Source: Ureibacillus yapensis
GTDB lineage: Bacteria > Bacillota > Bacilli > Bacillales_A > Planococcaceae
Assembly (NCBI RefSeq): GCF_003515775.1
Contig: NZ_QWEI01000002.1
Span: 496,001-560,000, forward strand
Reading direction: 5' to 3'
DNA: 64,000 bases
Position numbers and translations under genes: made by a program. Shown piece after piece: positions 47,087 through 56,923 of the stretch. Position 1 is the first letter of the stretch. Each line of letters begins with the position of its first letter. The notes below the pieces were generated by a model. It saw only the letters and a list, made by a program, of their open reading frames with translations. It was not told the DNA's origin and ran no database searches.

Positions 47087-48409
47087 CTAGTTTGGAATTG
47101 TTCTTACTGTCCATTCACCCTTTACTGTATCCCAGTATTGAGGTATAGGACTAAAGAACCCATCTCTAAGCAATACGGTTTGCGTAAAGTCAACATTAAC
47201 TTCGGGCTTCTTAGGTGGAAGGGTAAATATTAATTGAAGAACTCCGGATATTAATGACCAAACATTCTCAAAGTCCCATCCTACATATGTTTCCTTTTTC
47301 GCTAGTTCAGCAGTGGTTTTCGGAGTACCTTTAGTAGTACCTGTTTGTCCCGTTTTGTCTGAATCGTAAAATGCAGAAGTAAAATCAATGTTACCTGAAT
47401 AAGAACCTGCGAATCCACCTGTGTCCTGTGTTCCTGTTACAAGTCCAAATGCTACTGAGTTTGTAATTGTGTACGCATTGTATAGATTAGCACTACCAAT
47501 GAATCCACCTACATTATCAGTACCATTCACAGAACCAGTTGCATAGCAATCTTTAATATTCAAGTCAGAAGTATAACCTCCAAAGCCGCCTACCTCATTA
47601 CTTGGAGCATCCACAGCTCCTGTAGCAAAACACTGTTCAAAATCAGTTTGAGATAAGTAACCTCCAAAACCACCACAGTAACCTCCTGATGAATAAACAG
47701 GCCCTTCTGCATAGCACTTAGTAGTTTTAACTCTACGACCAGTTCCAGGACTGACATATCCAATGAAGCCGCCAACATTACTTCTGCCGATAGCTTCGCA
47801 AGAAGAGTGACTATTATCAAAATTCACACCGTAATTATACGCAGATCCTAATAAGCCACCTACATTCTTACCTGGAGTTTCCTTATTACCTACTACTCCT
47901 GATGAATGGCAGTTTGATATATTTGCTTCAACATAAGCACTACCTACCAAACCTCCTATTTCATAGGAACCATTCACAGTGACATCCGCAGCGGAGCAGT
48001 TATCAATGATAGGAAGCTCCGCACCTGAGTAACCACCTTGTTCAATACTACCGACTAGAGGGCCTATTTCATATTTACCTAGCACCGCAGGAGATACTAA
48101 ATGAATATTTTTTAGGACTGCAGGCGGCATTAAACAAGCAAATAGACCTAAATAACTTACTGTAGGTTTATTAATTGATAAGCCATATATATTGAACCCA
48201 TTGCCGTCAAAACTTCCGGAAAACCTAGAATAGGAAGATGTGTCGTTTCTACCTATTGGCATCCATTCAACACCTGCTAAATCAATATGGACGGTTTGTT
48301 TATAGTGACCACTCAAATTTTTTGTAATCGCAGTTAAATCTTGAGCATCTTCTACAAGATAAGGATTTGCTAATGTCCCATCTCCACCACCAAAATTACC
48401 ATTTGCCAT
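47087..48409 (-). CDS. GLUG-repeat beta-helix tail protein 1
   Basis: 440 aa. A repeated short motif (NVGGFIGSAN, EIGGLVGSAY, NVGGLLGSAY, EVGGFGGYTS) is the GLUG type seen in adhesins and viral spike proteins, and should form a beta-helix. The C-terminus (FTQTVLLRDGFFSPIPQYWD) repeats the N-terminal module of the tail fibre. The N-terminus MANGNFGGGDGTLANPYLVE is shared with the next protein, so the two are tandem paralogues. Confidence 0.75.
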   Translation of the reverse strand: MANGNFGGGDGTLANPYLVEDAQDLTAITKNLSGHYKQTVHIDLAGVEWMPIGRNDTSSYSRFSGSFDGNGFNIYGLSINKPTVSYLGLFACLMPPAVLKNIHLVSPAVLGKYEIGPLVGSIEQGGYSGAELPIIDNCSAADVTVNGSYEIGGLVGSAYVEANISNCHSSGVVGNKETPGKNVGGLLGSAYNYGVNFDNSHSSCEAIGRSNVGGFIGYVSPGTGRRVKTTKCYAEGPVYSSGGYCGGFGGYLSQTDFEQCFATGAVDAPSNEVGGFGGYTSDLNIKDCYATGSVNGTDNVGGFIGSANLYNAYTITNSVAFGLVTGTQDTGGFAGSYSGNIDFTSAFYDSDKTGQTGTTKGTPKTTAELAKKETYVGWDFENVWSLISGVLQLIFTLPPKKPEVNVDFTQTVLLRDGFFSPIPQYWDTVKGEWTVRTIPN

Positions 48410-48490
48410 TAATACGTCACCTCACTAATTGAATTTGCAAAGCCTTCATAATGTATAACATAAGAATAAGAACTAATAGGCATCACCTTC

Positions 48491-49672
48491 TTAATATGTC
48501 ATTTTTCTCATACTGATAGGCATAGGTGCTGATTTGCAATTGACCTTACCTGTAAAGTTAAAAAATGGATAACTTTCTCCTTCGATATTAGTCCAAAGAT
48601 TTACAAAGTTCCAACCTGAAAATGTTGCTTTCTGTTTCATCAATGTCGGTGTTTTCTGTGAACCAGCACTGATGACAGGTTCATTGTATCTACCATCAAT
48701 TACTGTATCGTAATTATCATGAAAATTATCCTCAGCATCTGCTATATAATAACAAGCTGTAAAATTCATTTGAGCAATAGGAGTAAATCCGTACTTCCAT
48801 ACATGGATCTTGTCATGCTCATGATATAAGTATTGTGGATTTATTTCAGTTACCGTTCTATTTGAAACCGCATAGCAGTTTTTCACGCTTACAGATGAAT
48901 CATTATCTCTGACAAAAGCAAACCCACATATTTGAACATTGTAATCCATTACAGGAGCAAGCTCTGGATTCTGATATACTGTAGGATTGTCATATATTAG
49001 CCTTGTGGATATACTCGATAATGTATAGCAATCATTAACAACGGAGTTATGCAAAGCTCCAAACATTCCTGAGATTGCAAGGTTAGTCTGATAAAACTTT
49101 CCATATACGTCTACAGCTACATTGCTACTTGACCTATCTGACTTACTTCGCAGAAAGTGACCTACCATTCCGCCAATCCTTGAGTTATATCCTGGACTAT
49201 CCATAATAGGGCCTTTTAGGTCTACGTCTAATAGTCCATGCACAGAACATTGACTTATTGTTGTATTATCTGAATATCCGCATAATACACCGATCATATA
49301 CTTGTTATAGCCCTCAATAGAGATAGTAAGTCTAGCGCTTTCCACTATCATTCTACTTAATGTATTATTTTTTGTGTGAGCAAAAATAGCTATATATTTG
49401 TACTTATGTTCCCAACCTTCAGGAGGAACATAAGGAACATCATAATCCATAGTTAGATTTGATATTTTATAGAATTGACCATCATAGTTTCCTGTAAAAA
49501 TGTTATCAAGGTCACCAATCGGCTTAAATATAATTCCTGTCATATCTATATCAGCAACTTGCTTATATGAAGCAGCTAAGTTGTTTCTAATAGCATAAAA
49601 GTCTAATCCATCCTCTACCAAGAAGGGTTTATCTGCTGTTCCAACACCTCCACCAAAATTACCGTTTGCCAT
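48491..49672 (-). CDS. GLUG-like beta-helix tail protein 2
   Basis: 393 aa. The N-terminus MANGNFGGGVGTADKPFLVE and the following DFYAIRNNLAASYKQVADID match the neighbour, but the central repeats are more divergent (IGMFGA-like turns rather than clear GLUG). It overlaps the tail endopeptidase stop by one base. Likely part of the adsorption apparatus. Confidence 0.65.
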   Translation of the reverse strand: MANGNFGGGVGTADKPFLVEDGLDFYAIRNNLAASYKQVADIDMTGIIFKPIGDLDNIFTGNYDGQFYKISNLTMDYDVPYVPPEGWEHKYKYIAIFAHTKNNTLSRMIVESARLTISIEGYNKYMIGVLCGYSDNTTISQCSVHGLLDVDLKGPIMDSPGYNSRIGGMVGHFLRSKSDRSSSNVAVDVYGKFYQTNLAISGMFGALHNSVVNDCYTLSSISTRLIYDNPTVYQNPELAPVMDYNVQICGFAFVRDNDSSVSVKNCYAVSNRTVTEINPQYLYHEHDKIHVWKYGFTPIAQMNFTACYYIADAEDNFHDNYDTVIDGRYNEPVISAGSQKTPTLMKQKATFSGWNFVNLWTNIEGESYPFFNFTGKVNCKSAPMPISMRKMTY

Positions 49673-51723
49673 TACACTGCACCTCCGTCATTCCTACATA
49701 CTGCTTGAATACTAATACTAGCATCTGTAGGTAATGAGCCTGTCGTAGAGCTGACCACTATCCTAACCCCTGTGTACTTAGTAGAACCTGAAGGTTTATA
49801 AGGATTTGCTACAGCTCCTAATACAGTGCCATAACCTGTTTGACTATTAAATCCTACGGTTATAGATTCGACAGCATCATAGCCCTTAGTGTTCTCGAAG
49901 TAAGCATAGATAAGACTTCGAACAGGAACCATTGCAAATTCTAAAGTATATTTTGTAGATACGGCAGTATTTTTCTTATATATAAATTCAACATTTGCAG
50001 CAGGGTTATCTAATGTAATTTCTACATCTACAGTTGATACTGATATCAATTCATAACCATCTAGTGTAGTAGCTTCAAAAGTGTAAATTCCTGGCTCTGT
50101 TATCTTCCGCTCTATTGTCGAAATGATATTTCCTACTTCATCCTTATTTTTAATGGTAACTAAGCCATCAAACTCAACTTCTACAAATTTCACACCGTAA
50201 TACTGTTTCTCTGTACCTTTCGTAACTGTCACAATTAAAGCAGTATTCCCATTAGGCAGCTTTGTTGTACTGCCTGGAGTAATCGTTGTACCCACTTGAT
50301 TAGTAACAGTAATCGTTGCATCTTTATATTCTTCTTTCAAAGTCAAGATTAACCCCGTAAATTCATCTGGTTTCGAATATTCTATTTCTGTAAGAATATT
50401 TGATGTGTCAGCAGACTCAATTTTTATTCCTGGTGATGTTAGATAATCTGATTTACCAATACGGAATTCGGAAAGCCAAGGTTCTTTGGTTGCTTCTGCT
50501 TTCTCAAATTTAACACCAAGAATTTGTTTTTTGGGCAACTCTCCCTCTTTCGGTTGTGGAAGAACCTCTGTAACGGTAATAGTTAAAGCAACAACGCTAT
50601 CAGTTGGGAATGTCCAATTTTTGATTACATCTTTAACAGCTGATAAGTCGTATGTCGTTGCTGCACCTTGCTTATTGTAGGTCTTGAGTTGTACCGTAGC
50701 GTTTTCGTATTCTTTTTTTAATTTCAAGAATAAACCTGTGAATTCATTTAACTTGGTATATTGAATACTTGCTGCAATATCTTCAAGTTTTGGTTCACCT
50801 CCCACAAACATTTCTACATCGTCAAAGGCTAAACAATCGATTTTACCAATTTTAAATTCATCAAGCATAAAAGGATTTAATAAAGCCCATAAATCGAGCA
50901 ACTGTTTTTTAACATCGTCTAGTTCGTCTTTCACATCTTGTTGATAATCTTGTATTTCACGAACAACATTGCCAATTTGAACACGGGGATTCACTTTTTG
51001 AAACGGATCACGCTCGTAATAAACAATTCGTAGAGTTTCATCAATACCCAAAACTGGATCGTATGTCCGAACCGTGTCACCGAGATTGGCAGTTGCAAGG
51101 CTTTGGTATTCGGGTAAATGCCCTAAATCCAATGCATCCACATCAAGTGCTTTACGCGGATAACCTTCTGTATAATCAACTTCTTCTGTGACACCCTTTA
51201 GATTGGAGCCTAATTTGAACTCCAACCCTCGACTAGAACCACGTTGATAAACCAATGACACTTCATACCGATTCCATACCAATTCTGCCCCTAAGTGCTT
51301 TGCTAGTTCAATTAAAGCAGGACGCACCTTTTTAGCAGATGGCTTAAAATAAAACGATGTGCTTGTTACTACAGTACCAACACTAAAGCCAGTACCACTT
51401 AACAGGGCATTCACAATCGCAACTGAATCACCTTCAATATCTTCAAAGGGAATATCGATTTTATTTAAGGCATATGACACATGATCACAATCAACTCTAA
51501 TTCCAACCGAGTTATTCCGGATTTTTTGTACTCTTGCAAATTCGAAATATTCTCCGTCCACTTCGAGGATGTTTGGCCATGCTAATAACCGAGTGCTTGC
51601 ATCAACAAATGTTTCAAATGAAAATGAAAACCCTGCATTGATTTCTTCTTTAATTAACGGACTTTTATAATTAGTAATCCTACCAATCTCACTAAAACTA
51701 GAATTTCGAATAATTATAGGCAA
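49672..51723 (-). CDS. Prophage tail endopeptidase-like (Tal) protein
   Basis: 683 aa. The first 300 residues match the prophage tail protein family of baseplate hubs (SPLIKEEINAGFSFSFETFV, YFEFARVQKIRNNSVGIRVD, PRKALDVDALDLGHL). Beyond is an unusual C-terminal part: a coiled coil, then two Ig-like repeats of about 110 aa (DEFKIGKIDCLAF with FTGLFLKLKKEYENATV, and SEFRIGKSDYLTS with FTGLILTLKEEYKDATI), and a further Ig-like strand domain. It follows the distal tail gene directly. Confidence 0.8.
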   Translation of the reverse strand: MPIIIRNSSFSEIGRITNYKSPLIKEEINAGFSFSFETFVDASTRLLAWPNILEVDGEYFEFARVQKIRNNSVGIRVDCDHVSYALNKIDIPFEDIEGDSVAIVNALLSGTGFSVGTVVTSTSFYFKPSAKKVRPALIELAKHLGAELVWNRYEVSLVYQRGSSRGLEFKLGSNLKGVTEEVDYTEGYPRKALDVDALDLGHLPEYQSLATANLGDTVRTYDPVLGIDETLRIVYYERDPFQKVNPRVQIGNVVREIQDYQQDVKDELDDVKKQLLDLWALLNPFMLDEFKIGKIDCLAFDDVEMFVGGEPKLEDIAASIQYTKLNEFTGLFLKLKKEYENATVQLKTYNKQGAATTYDLSAVKDVIKNWTFPTDSVVALTITVTEVLPQPKEGELPKKQILGVKFEKAEATKEPWLSEFRIGKSDYLTSPGIKIESADTSNILTEIEYSKPDEFTGLILTLKEEYKDATITVTNQVGTTITPGSTTKLPNGNTALIVTVTKGTEKQYYGVKFVEVEFDGLVTIKNKDEVGNIISTIERKITEPGIYTFEATTLDGYELISVSTVDVEITLDNPAANVEFIYKKNTAVSTKYTLEFAMVPVRSLIYAYFENTKGYDAVESITVGFNSQTGYGTVLGAVANPYKPSGSTKYTGVRIVVSSTTGSLPTDASISIQAVCRNDGGAV

Positions 51724-52125
51724 TTAAACCACCACCTTCATTTCCGGATGGCAACGGAATGTAACAGTAAATTGACCGTCATTTCGAGTGATTTGTTCAC
51801 GATCAATCATGCCAATTGGTTTAGCTTGATAATAATAATTTGGATCATCATCAAAAATTAAGCGTGACCATGTTGTAACGTTCAACCAAGCTGCAATCCG
51901 TCTGCAAGCATCGTTAAATGATTCTCCTGCCAATGTGGACAATAGAAAAGTGGCTGTCACTTCAATATCCCTTTTCGAGTTATCGGGAATCAAAATGGAG
52001 CCACTTAAATGCGGTAATTCTTCAAATGTATCTTTATTTTCGGCCAAGAGTGGGCGAGAGGATTCAAGCAACTCCAACTCTAGCGCACTGCAATGCTTAT
52101 TGTTAAATGTTACTCCATCGTTCAT
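51724..52125 (-). CDS. Distal tail (Dit)-like protein
   Basis: 133 aa, short form of the Sipho_tail/Dit family, joining tube and baseplate. Typical parts: VTFNNKHCSALELELLESSR and RLIFDDDPNYYYQAKPIGMI. Its start overlaps the tape measure stop by 4 nt. Confidence 0.8.
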   Translation of the reverse strand: MNDGVTFNNKHCSALELELLESSRPLLAENKDTFEELPHLSGSILIPDNSKRDIEVTATFLLSTLAGESFNDACRRIAAWLNVTTWSRLIFDDDPNYYYQAKPIGMIDREQITRNDGQFTVTFRCHPEMKVVV

Positions 52126-55100
52126 CCTCTACCCGACCCCCTCGTTTTATTTGACTGGTTTTGGTACAATAAGCGACTTGTATATTTAAATGTTTTGTTT
52201 GCAATTGTCTCACCATCAATCTGAACTGGCGTTTCTAGTTGCAATTGGATATTCATCTTTTCTGCAAGTGATTGAATTGCGTTTAAAATAGCACTTTCAT
52301 TTGCGGAAGAATAACCCATATTGCTTTTCGAATTCAACACTTGTTCGTTCAGTGGTTGTTTATTTGCCGTTGTTGTTGCATTAACACCAATTTTTCCTTT
52401 CAGATTGGTAGAAACATTAGATAAAGACGAACTCACAATATTGGCGATTTCTTGGGCCACTGTAACAAGTTCAGCCTTTTTCGACTGCATCCCTTCGACA
52501 AGTCCACTAATAGCCGATGCGCCAATTGATGGCATTTGAGATAATTCACTGCTTGTTGATCCGACTACCTCTTTCATAGCTTTGCGCCATTCATTTTGAT
52601 ATTTCGCCATCTGCGTTGAAGTCTCTTGTTTCAATTCTTCGATTTTTTGAGCTGTCTCTTCTTTGATCGGCCCCATTTCCGCTGTTGCTTGAGCTTTGGC
52701 CAATCTGTTCTTTTCTCTCCACAATTGAACATACAGGTCGAGCTCTTCTTCTGTTAACGTGTTTAAAGCAGCAAGTTCTGAAGCAGCTTGTGGCCCCATT
52801 TCACGCAATTGGTCAATTAAGCTGAAATCAACGCCCTTTGATGTCAGTTCAGTTAAATTTCTACGCCAATCTTGCAAAGTTTTAACCTGGGAACCAAGAT
52901 TCTGCATTAAATCTTGCCCACTAACATCTTTGGATGTCACTTCCTCAAACAACCCCGCAAAGTTAACTAAAGCTTTTTGACGATCTTCAAATGCTTTCTT
53001 TTCTTCATCTTTCAGCTTCTGTACTCCATCAAGATATTGTTTATTCAAGTCTTCAACTTTCTTGTGGTAGTCCTCATTAATTTTCGTTTTTTCATCCGTG
53101 ATCTGCTTCTGCTTGTCGAGTGCTAAATCTTCAAAATGAGTACGTTCTTCGCTGTTTTTTGCATAATGTTGAGCGATTTTCTTTAACAACGACAACTCCT
53201 GTTTCATAGAGAGGTTTGCATATTTTTCTTTTCGCTCATAATACTTTTTATCAGCGTTGAATCGATCTTTTAATGTTTCCTCATTGGCTTTGTTGATTTT
53301 GATTTGCAATTCAACATCAGCATTCGCGATGTGTTTGTATTGTGTTTGTATCGCTTTCAATCTTCTTACATATGCCTTATCATCGATTTTGCCAGCTTCA
53401 TGCAACTTATCAATACGAGTCAATTCATCGTTAAATGCCTTTTCGCTTGCTTTATTGATTTTAATTTGCAGATCTGTTTGGGCACCGCCAATATCCTTGT
53501 ATTTCTTTTTTAACTTATTTAATTCGCTAGTGTATACAGCTGTGTTGATATTTCCAACTTCATATTTTTTGTCGAGTTTGCCCAATTCAGAATCGAATGT
53601 TTTAACGATTTTTTCAGCTTTTGCTTTAGCAGCTTTTTCACCTTTTTTCTTTGCATCAATCCCTTGAGCTAAACCTTCATCAAGCCAAAAACCTATTTGT
53701 TCGGTCTTCTTCGAGGGGCTGTGGGTATCAAAAATTTTGGTAAATGTATTTAATACATTGGTTGCAACGCCTTTTACAGCGCCATAAATTTCTACCGCTT
53801 TTTCCTTAATACCTTTAATCAGTCCAGCGATTAAATCTTTTCCAATCTGTAATAAATTGAAATTTTTAAGGAAATTAACTGCCTTATTCCAACCGCTCGC
53901 AACCACATCTTTAACCGTATTCATGATATTTCCTATGGTTGATTTCACCGAATTAAATTTTTCCTTAACTGAATTATAGATAGTTACTAGGAAAGTTTTA
54001 ATTGTGGCAGTAATGCTCGTCCACAAACTTTTTAGGAAATTTAAGACACCGTTGAAAACATTAACTGTCGTACTTTTTATTGCTCCCCAATTGTCTTTGA
54101 TTAATTTAACCAAAATCCCTATTGGGCCAGTAATCACTAAGAGTATCATCTGCCAGTTTTGTTTTAGAAAATCAACAATAGCTCCACCGACAGTTTTGAA
54201 AATGTTAACAATGCCATTCCAAAGATTCTTAAAGAATTCCGAAATCGGCTCCCAATTCGAAATAATTAACGGCACAGCTGTTGTTAATATCGTAATCGCT
54301 ATACCAATTGGCCCTGTTAACGCACCAAAAGCCACTCTTAATGCAGGAAGGATTTTTGATGCCAACCCTGCAATAATCGGCCCAACTTTTGAAAATACAC
54401 CAAGTAATCCGGTAGCACCCGAACCTCCACCGAATAATGCAACCACGCCTAAGAGTGCAGGGCCTAGCGCAGCGAAAGCTCCTACTAAAATACCAATCGC
54501 GCTTGTTATGGCTACGATAGTGCCTGCAATTTCTGGATTCTTTGCTGCCCATGATGCGAAAGAACCCACGACATTTGCAACCACTGTTAGTAGTGGTTGC
54601 AGAGCGATTATCATATTGCCCACAGCTTCTCTTAAAATCACCACTGGATCTTCGTTCATTCTGTCTATAGATTCATTCAATGCATTTTGATTTTGTGTTG
54701 TTTTATCTTGAGCGTCGGCTACTCCTTGGAAAACAGCAATCATGTTTTGCCCTTGGTCTTCCCATTTCGTACCAAATACTAAAGTAGCCAGGTCATTTTT
54801 GACCGCGCCATCTTTCATTTGGTCAATATAGGTAACAACCTCGGACATTGCTTTAGAACCTTCTGCGCCACCCTTGGCAACAGCTTGGCCCCATTTCATG
54901 AACTGGTCACTGGATACTCCTGCAGAGTCTAAAACAGCTTGTGTGGAATCGTTAATATCAGAGCCGAACCCAGCCATTTGTAAGCGAGCTTCCTTGACAC
55001 CATCATTCAAATTATCCACATTCCAAGATTTTAAATCGACGCCTTTTTCAAAGATTGCTTGGACTTCTGCAGCACTAAATCCAGCTTCTTTCATCTGCGT

Positions 55101-56237
55101 TCCATATTCAGATAAAATGTCTAATTGTTCAGGTGGAAAGCCGAATTTTAAAAGCGAATTCGTCATAGCCAATGCTTCTTCATTACTAATACCAAGAGCG
55201 GAAGCAAACTCGTTTGTTTCTTGTATCAATTCAATGAAATCAATACCTTGATACGATTTTGCAATTGCTCCGGCACCTTCCACTATTGTTGCGTTCGTCT
55301 CGTCTGACGCATCTTTATTTAACGCCCATTGTCTGCGAACACCCTCAAGCGCTTCCTCTCCATCCACACCGTACTTCTCAACGCTTACAATCGCTTCTTT
55401 GATACTTTGTATGGATGATTCCGGAACATTAAAGCTTACGTCGATTTTAGTCTCTAAGGATGCTGAATCAAGAGCTGTGGCTACTGCTCCTGCTATCCCA
55501 ACACCTGAGATGATTCCACCTAGTCCGGATAATTCCCCACCTAAATCCGCGACGCTATCCTGTGCTGTATTTGCATCTTGCTTTAACTGATCTAAATCTT
55601 TTCGAACCTCCGCAATACTTGAACCATTATTTAAATTGCGTAATGTTTGTTGAATTTTTTGAAGATCGGTATCGGCACCTAATGCCGAACGGCTAATCTC
55701 TTTAAAAGCTTTGTCTAATTCCGATGTACTTGCTGCACCGTTTTGAATTGCCCGAGTTAAATCTTGCCCCAATAAATCAGAAAAGTCACCGAGTGATTTC
55801 CCAGTGACTTGTAAGAGATTATCTAATTGTTTTAAGGATTGTTCGTGATTTTCATGAGCTTTTTGGGCGCGTTCTAAAGCTTGCTGGGTTTCAGTAACCG
55901 CATTGGCTGCCTGTTGTTCAGCAATTTGATATCGTTTTAACTTCTCTTCTACTTTTGCAACTTCTTCTGAGTGTTCTCCCCACAACTCTTTCGCACGTTC
56001 AAGAGCTTGAGCAGTTTCTCGAGTTTTTCGCTGTTGTACATCATAAACTTGTTGCAAGCCATTCATTTTGGCTTCAAGCTTTTCAGTATCGGTAGCAGTA
56101 TGCTTCATTTGTTCTTGCTGTAATTTCATCTCTTGACGCAAGCGCTTGGATTCACTATCCATCTCACGAATCGATGAATTAAATTCTTGGTTAAAGGCTT
56201 TAAAGGTGATTTTTACCTCATTATTATTGTTTGCCAA
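52122..56237 (-). CDS. Tail tape measure protein
   Basis: 1371 aa, setting a tail of roughly 200 nm by the usual 0.15 nm per residue. A long N-terminal coiled coil (about 20-150) is followed by a PhageMin_Tail core (about 250-520), hydrophobic segments (about 540-620: LLTVVANVVGSFASWAAKNP and following), repeat helices (GKIDDKAYVRRLKAIQTQYK) and a coiled-coil C-terminal half. TTG start with AGGAGG upstream, 1 nt after the T-frame stop. Longest gene in the window. Confidence 0.95.
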   Translation of the reverse strand: MANNNNEVKITFKAFNQEFNSSIREMDSESKRLRQEMKLQQEQMKHTATDTEKLEAKMNGLQQVYDVQQRKTRETAQALERAKELWGEHSEEVAKVEEKLKRYQIAEQQAANAVTETQQALERAQKAHENHEQSLKQLDNLLQVTGKSLGDFSDLLGQDLTRAIQNGAASTSELDKAFKEISRSALGADTDLQKIQQTLRNLNNGSSIAEVRKDLDQLKQDANTAQDSVADLGGELSGLGGIISGVGIAGAVATALDSASLETKIDVSFNVPESSIQSIKEAIVSVEKYGVDGEEALEGVRRQWALNKDASDETNATIVEGAGAIAKSYQGIDFIELIQETNEFASALGISNEEALAMTNSLLKFGFPPEQLDILSEYGTQMKEAGFSAAEVQAIFEKGVDLKSWNVDNLNDGVKEARLQMAGFGSDINDSTQAVLDSAGVSSDQFMKWGQAVAKGGAEGSKAMSEVVTYIDQMKDGAVKNDLATLVFGTKWEDQGQNMIAVFQGVADAQDKTTQNQNALNESIDRMNEDPVVILREAVGNMIIALQPLLTVVANVVGSFASWAAKNPEIAGTIVAITSAIGILVGAFAALGPALLGVVALFGGGSGATGLLGVFSKVGPIIAGLASKILPALRVAFGALTGPIGIAITILTTAVPLIISNWEPISEFFKNLWNGIVNIFKTVGGAIVDFLKQNWQMILLVITGPIGILVKLIKDNWGAIKSTTVNVFNGVLNFLKSLWTSITATIKTFLVTIYNSVKEKFNSVKSTIGNIMNTVKDVVASGWNKAVNFLKNFNLLQIGKDLIAGLIKGIKEKAVEIYGAVKGVATNVLNTFTKIFDTHSPSKKTEQIGFWLDEGLAQGIDAKKKGEKAAKAKAEKIVKTFDSELGKLDKKYEVGNINTAVYTSELNKLKKKYKDIGGAQTDLQIKINKASEKAFNDELTRIDKLHEAGKIDDKAYVRRLKAIQTQYKHIANADVELQIKINKANEETLKDRFNADKKYYERKEKYANLSMKQELSLLKKIAQHYAKNSEERTHFEDLALDKQKQITDEKTKINEDYHKKVEDLNKQYLDGVQKLKDEEKKAFEDRQKALVNFAGLFEEVTSKDVSGQDLMQNLGSQVKTLQDWRRNLTELTSKGVDFSLIDQLREMGPQAASELAALNTLTEEELDLYVQLWREKNRLAKAQATAEMGPIKEETAQKIEELKQETSTQMAKYQNEWRKAMKEVVGSTSSELSQMPSIGASAISGLVEGMQSKKAELVTVAQEIANIVSSSLSNVSTNLKGKIGVNATTTANKQPLNEQVLNSKSNMGYSSANESAILNAIQSLAEKMNIQLQLETPVQIDGETIANKTFKYTSRLLYQNQSNKTRGSGRG

Positions 56238-56848
56238 TTACTTCACCTCCTGCGGGCTGTTTTGCCAACCCTCAAATGCCATTTTTCCTTCGTAAATTCG
56301 TTCTACCACGCCAATAGGGCTGTGCCAAAAGGTTTCAGCATCAATCCCCGATCCAAGTACATAAAGTACGTATAAGTCCTCCACACACTCAACATTTAAC
56401 TTGGGAGGTTTGAATTTTTTTTTTCGTTTTTCGTACTTTGTTGCAAGCCTTTTGCAAAGTTGTTGTTATTGCTAACGGTATCGGCAATGATGTTGGCAAA
56501 TAGCGTTACAGTTTCAGTGAAATCTAAATGGTAAAGTTCGATAAATTCTTCAAATGAGAGATCTTCTTTTTTATTCGCACCTGAAAACGCTAGATAAATC
56601 GTCCGGATCATCTTCGTTTCATCAATTTGCCCAATCATTTCCATTTCGTTGCCTGATTGAATGTAAGGCAACATCTTCACTAAGTCGCTAATCAAACTGG
56701 ATGTTAAATATCCAAGTTGATAACCTTTTTGAACAGCTGAATTCGTTAAAAAGATTGGATATGCTTTTGCGTTGACATATCGCGCTTCGAATTCCCCATC
56801 GACTTCGACTGTTTCTAACTCTTTCAACGTTAATTTTTGGATTTTCAT
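56238..56848 (-). CDS. Tail assembly chaperone GT fusion by -1 frameshift
   Basis: Frame 0 runs into ten A residues at 56,424-56,415 (GAA AAA AAA AAT). A -1 shift there continues as KKKFKPPKLNVECVEDLYVL for 58 residues, ending in QNSPQEVK one base before the tape measure start. This is the classic gpG/gpGT arrangement of siphoviruses: the fusion recruits tape measure and tail tube subunits. The product would be about 203 aa. Confidence 0.85.
56396..56848 (-). CDS. Tail assembly chaperone G
   Basis: 150 aa, acidic, made without frameshift. It lies between the major tail protein and the tape measure, the standard place. Middle helices include GYLTSSLISDLVKMLPYI and EEFIELYHLDFTETVTLF. The C-terminus STKNEKKNSNLPS is read past the slippery run. 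Confidence 0.8.
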   Translation of the reverse strand: MKIQKLTLKELETVEVDGEFEARYVNAKAYPIFLTNSAVQKGYQLGYLTSSLISDLVKMLPYIQSGNEMEMIGQIDETKMIRTIYLAFSGANKKEDLSFEEFIELYHLDFTETVTLFANIIADTVSNNNNFAKGLQQSTKNEKKNSNLPS

Positions 56849-56873
56849 GTTATCCCTCCACGATTTTTATCAA

Positions 56874-56902
56874 AGAAAAAACCCTCTCGAATTATGAGAG
56901 GG
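56874..56902 (-). terminator. Intra-operon terminator after the major tail gene
   Basis: CCCTCTC / GAGAGGG stem followed on the minus strand by TTTTTT. It would lower expression of the chaperone and tape measure relative to the tail tube subunit. Confidence 0.8.
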
Positions 56903-56923
56903 CTATGGAATTCAATTATTCAA

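Noticed and set aside
54004-54690. 228-aa ORF on the plus strand inside the tape measure gene
   Set aside because: Fully antisense to a well-supported coding region, with no recognisable domain; a frame shadow.
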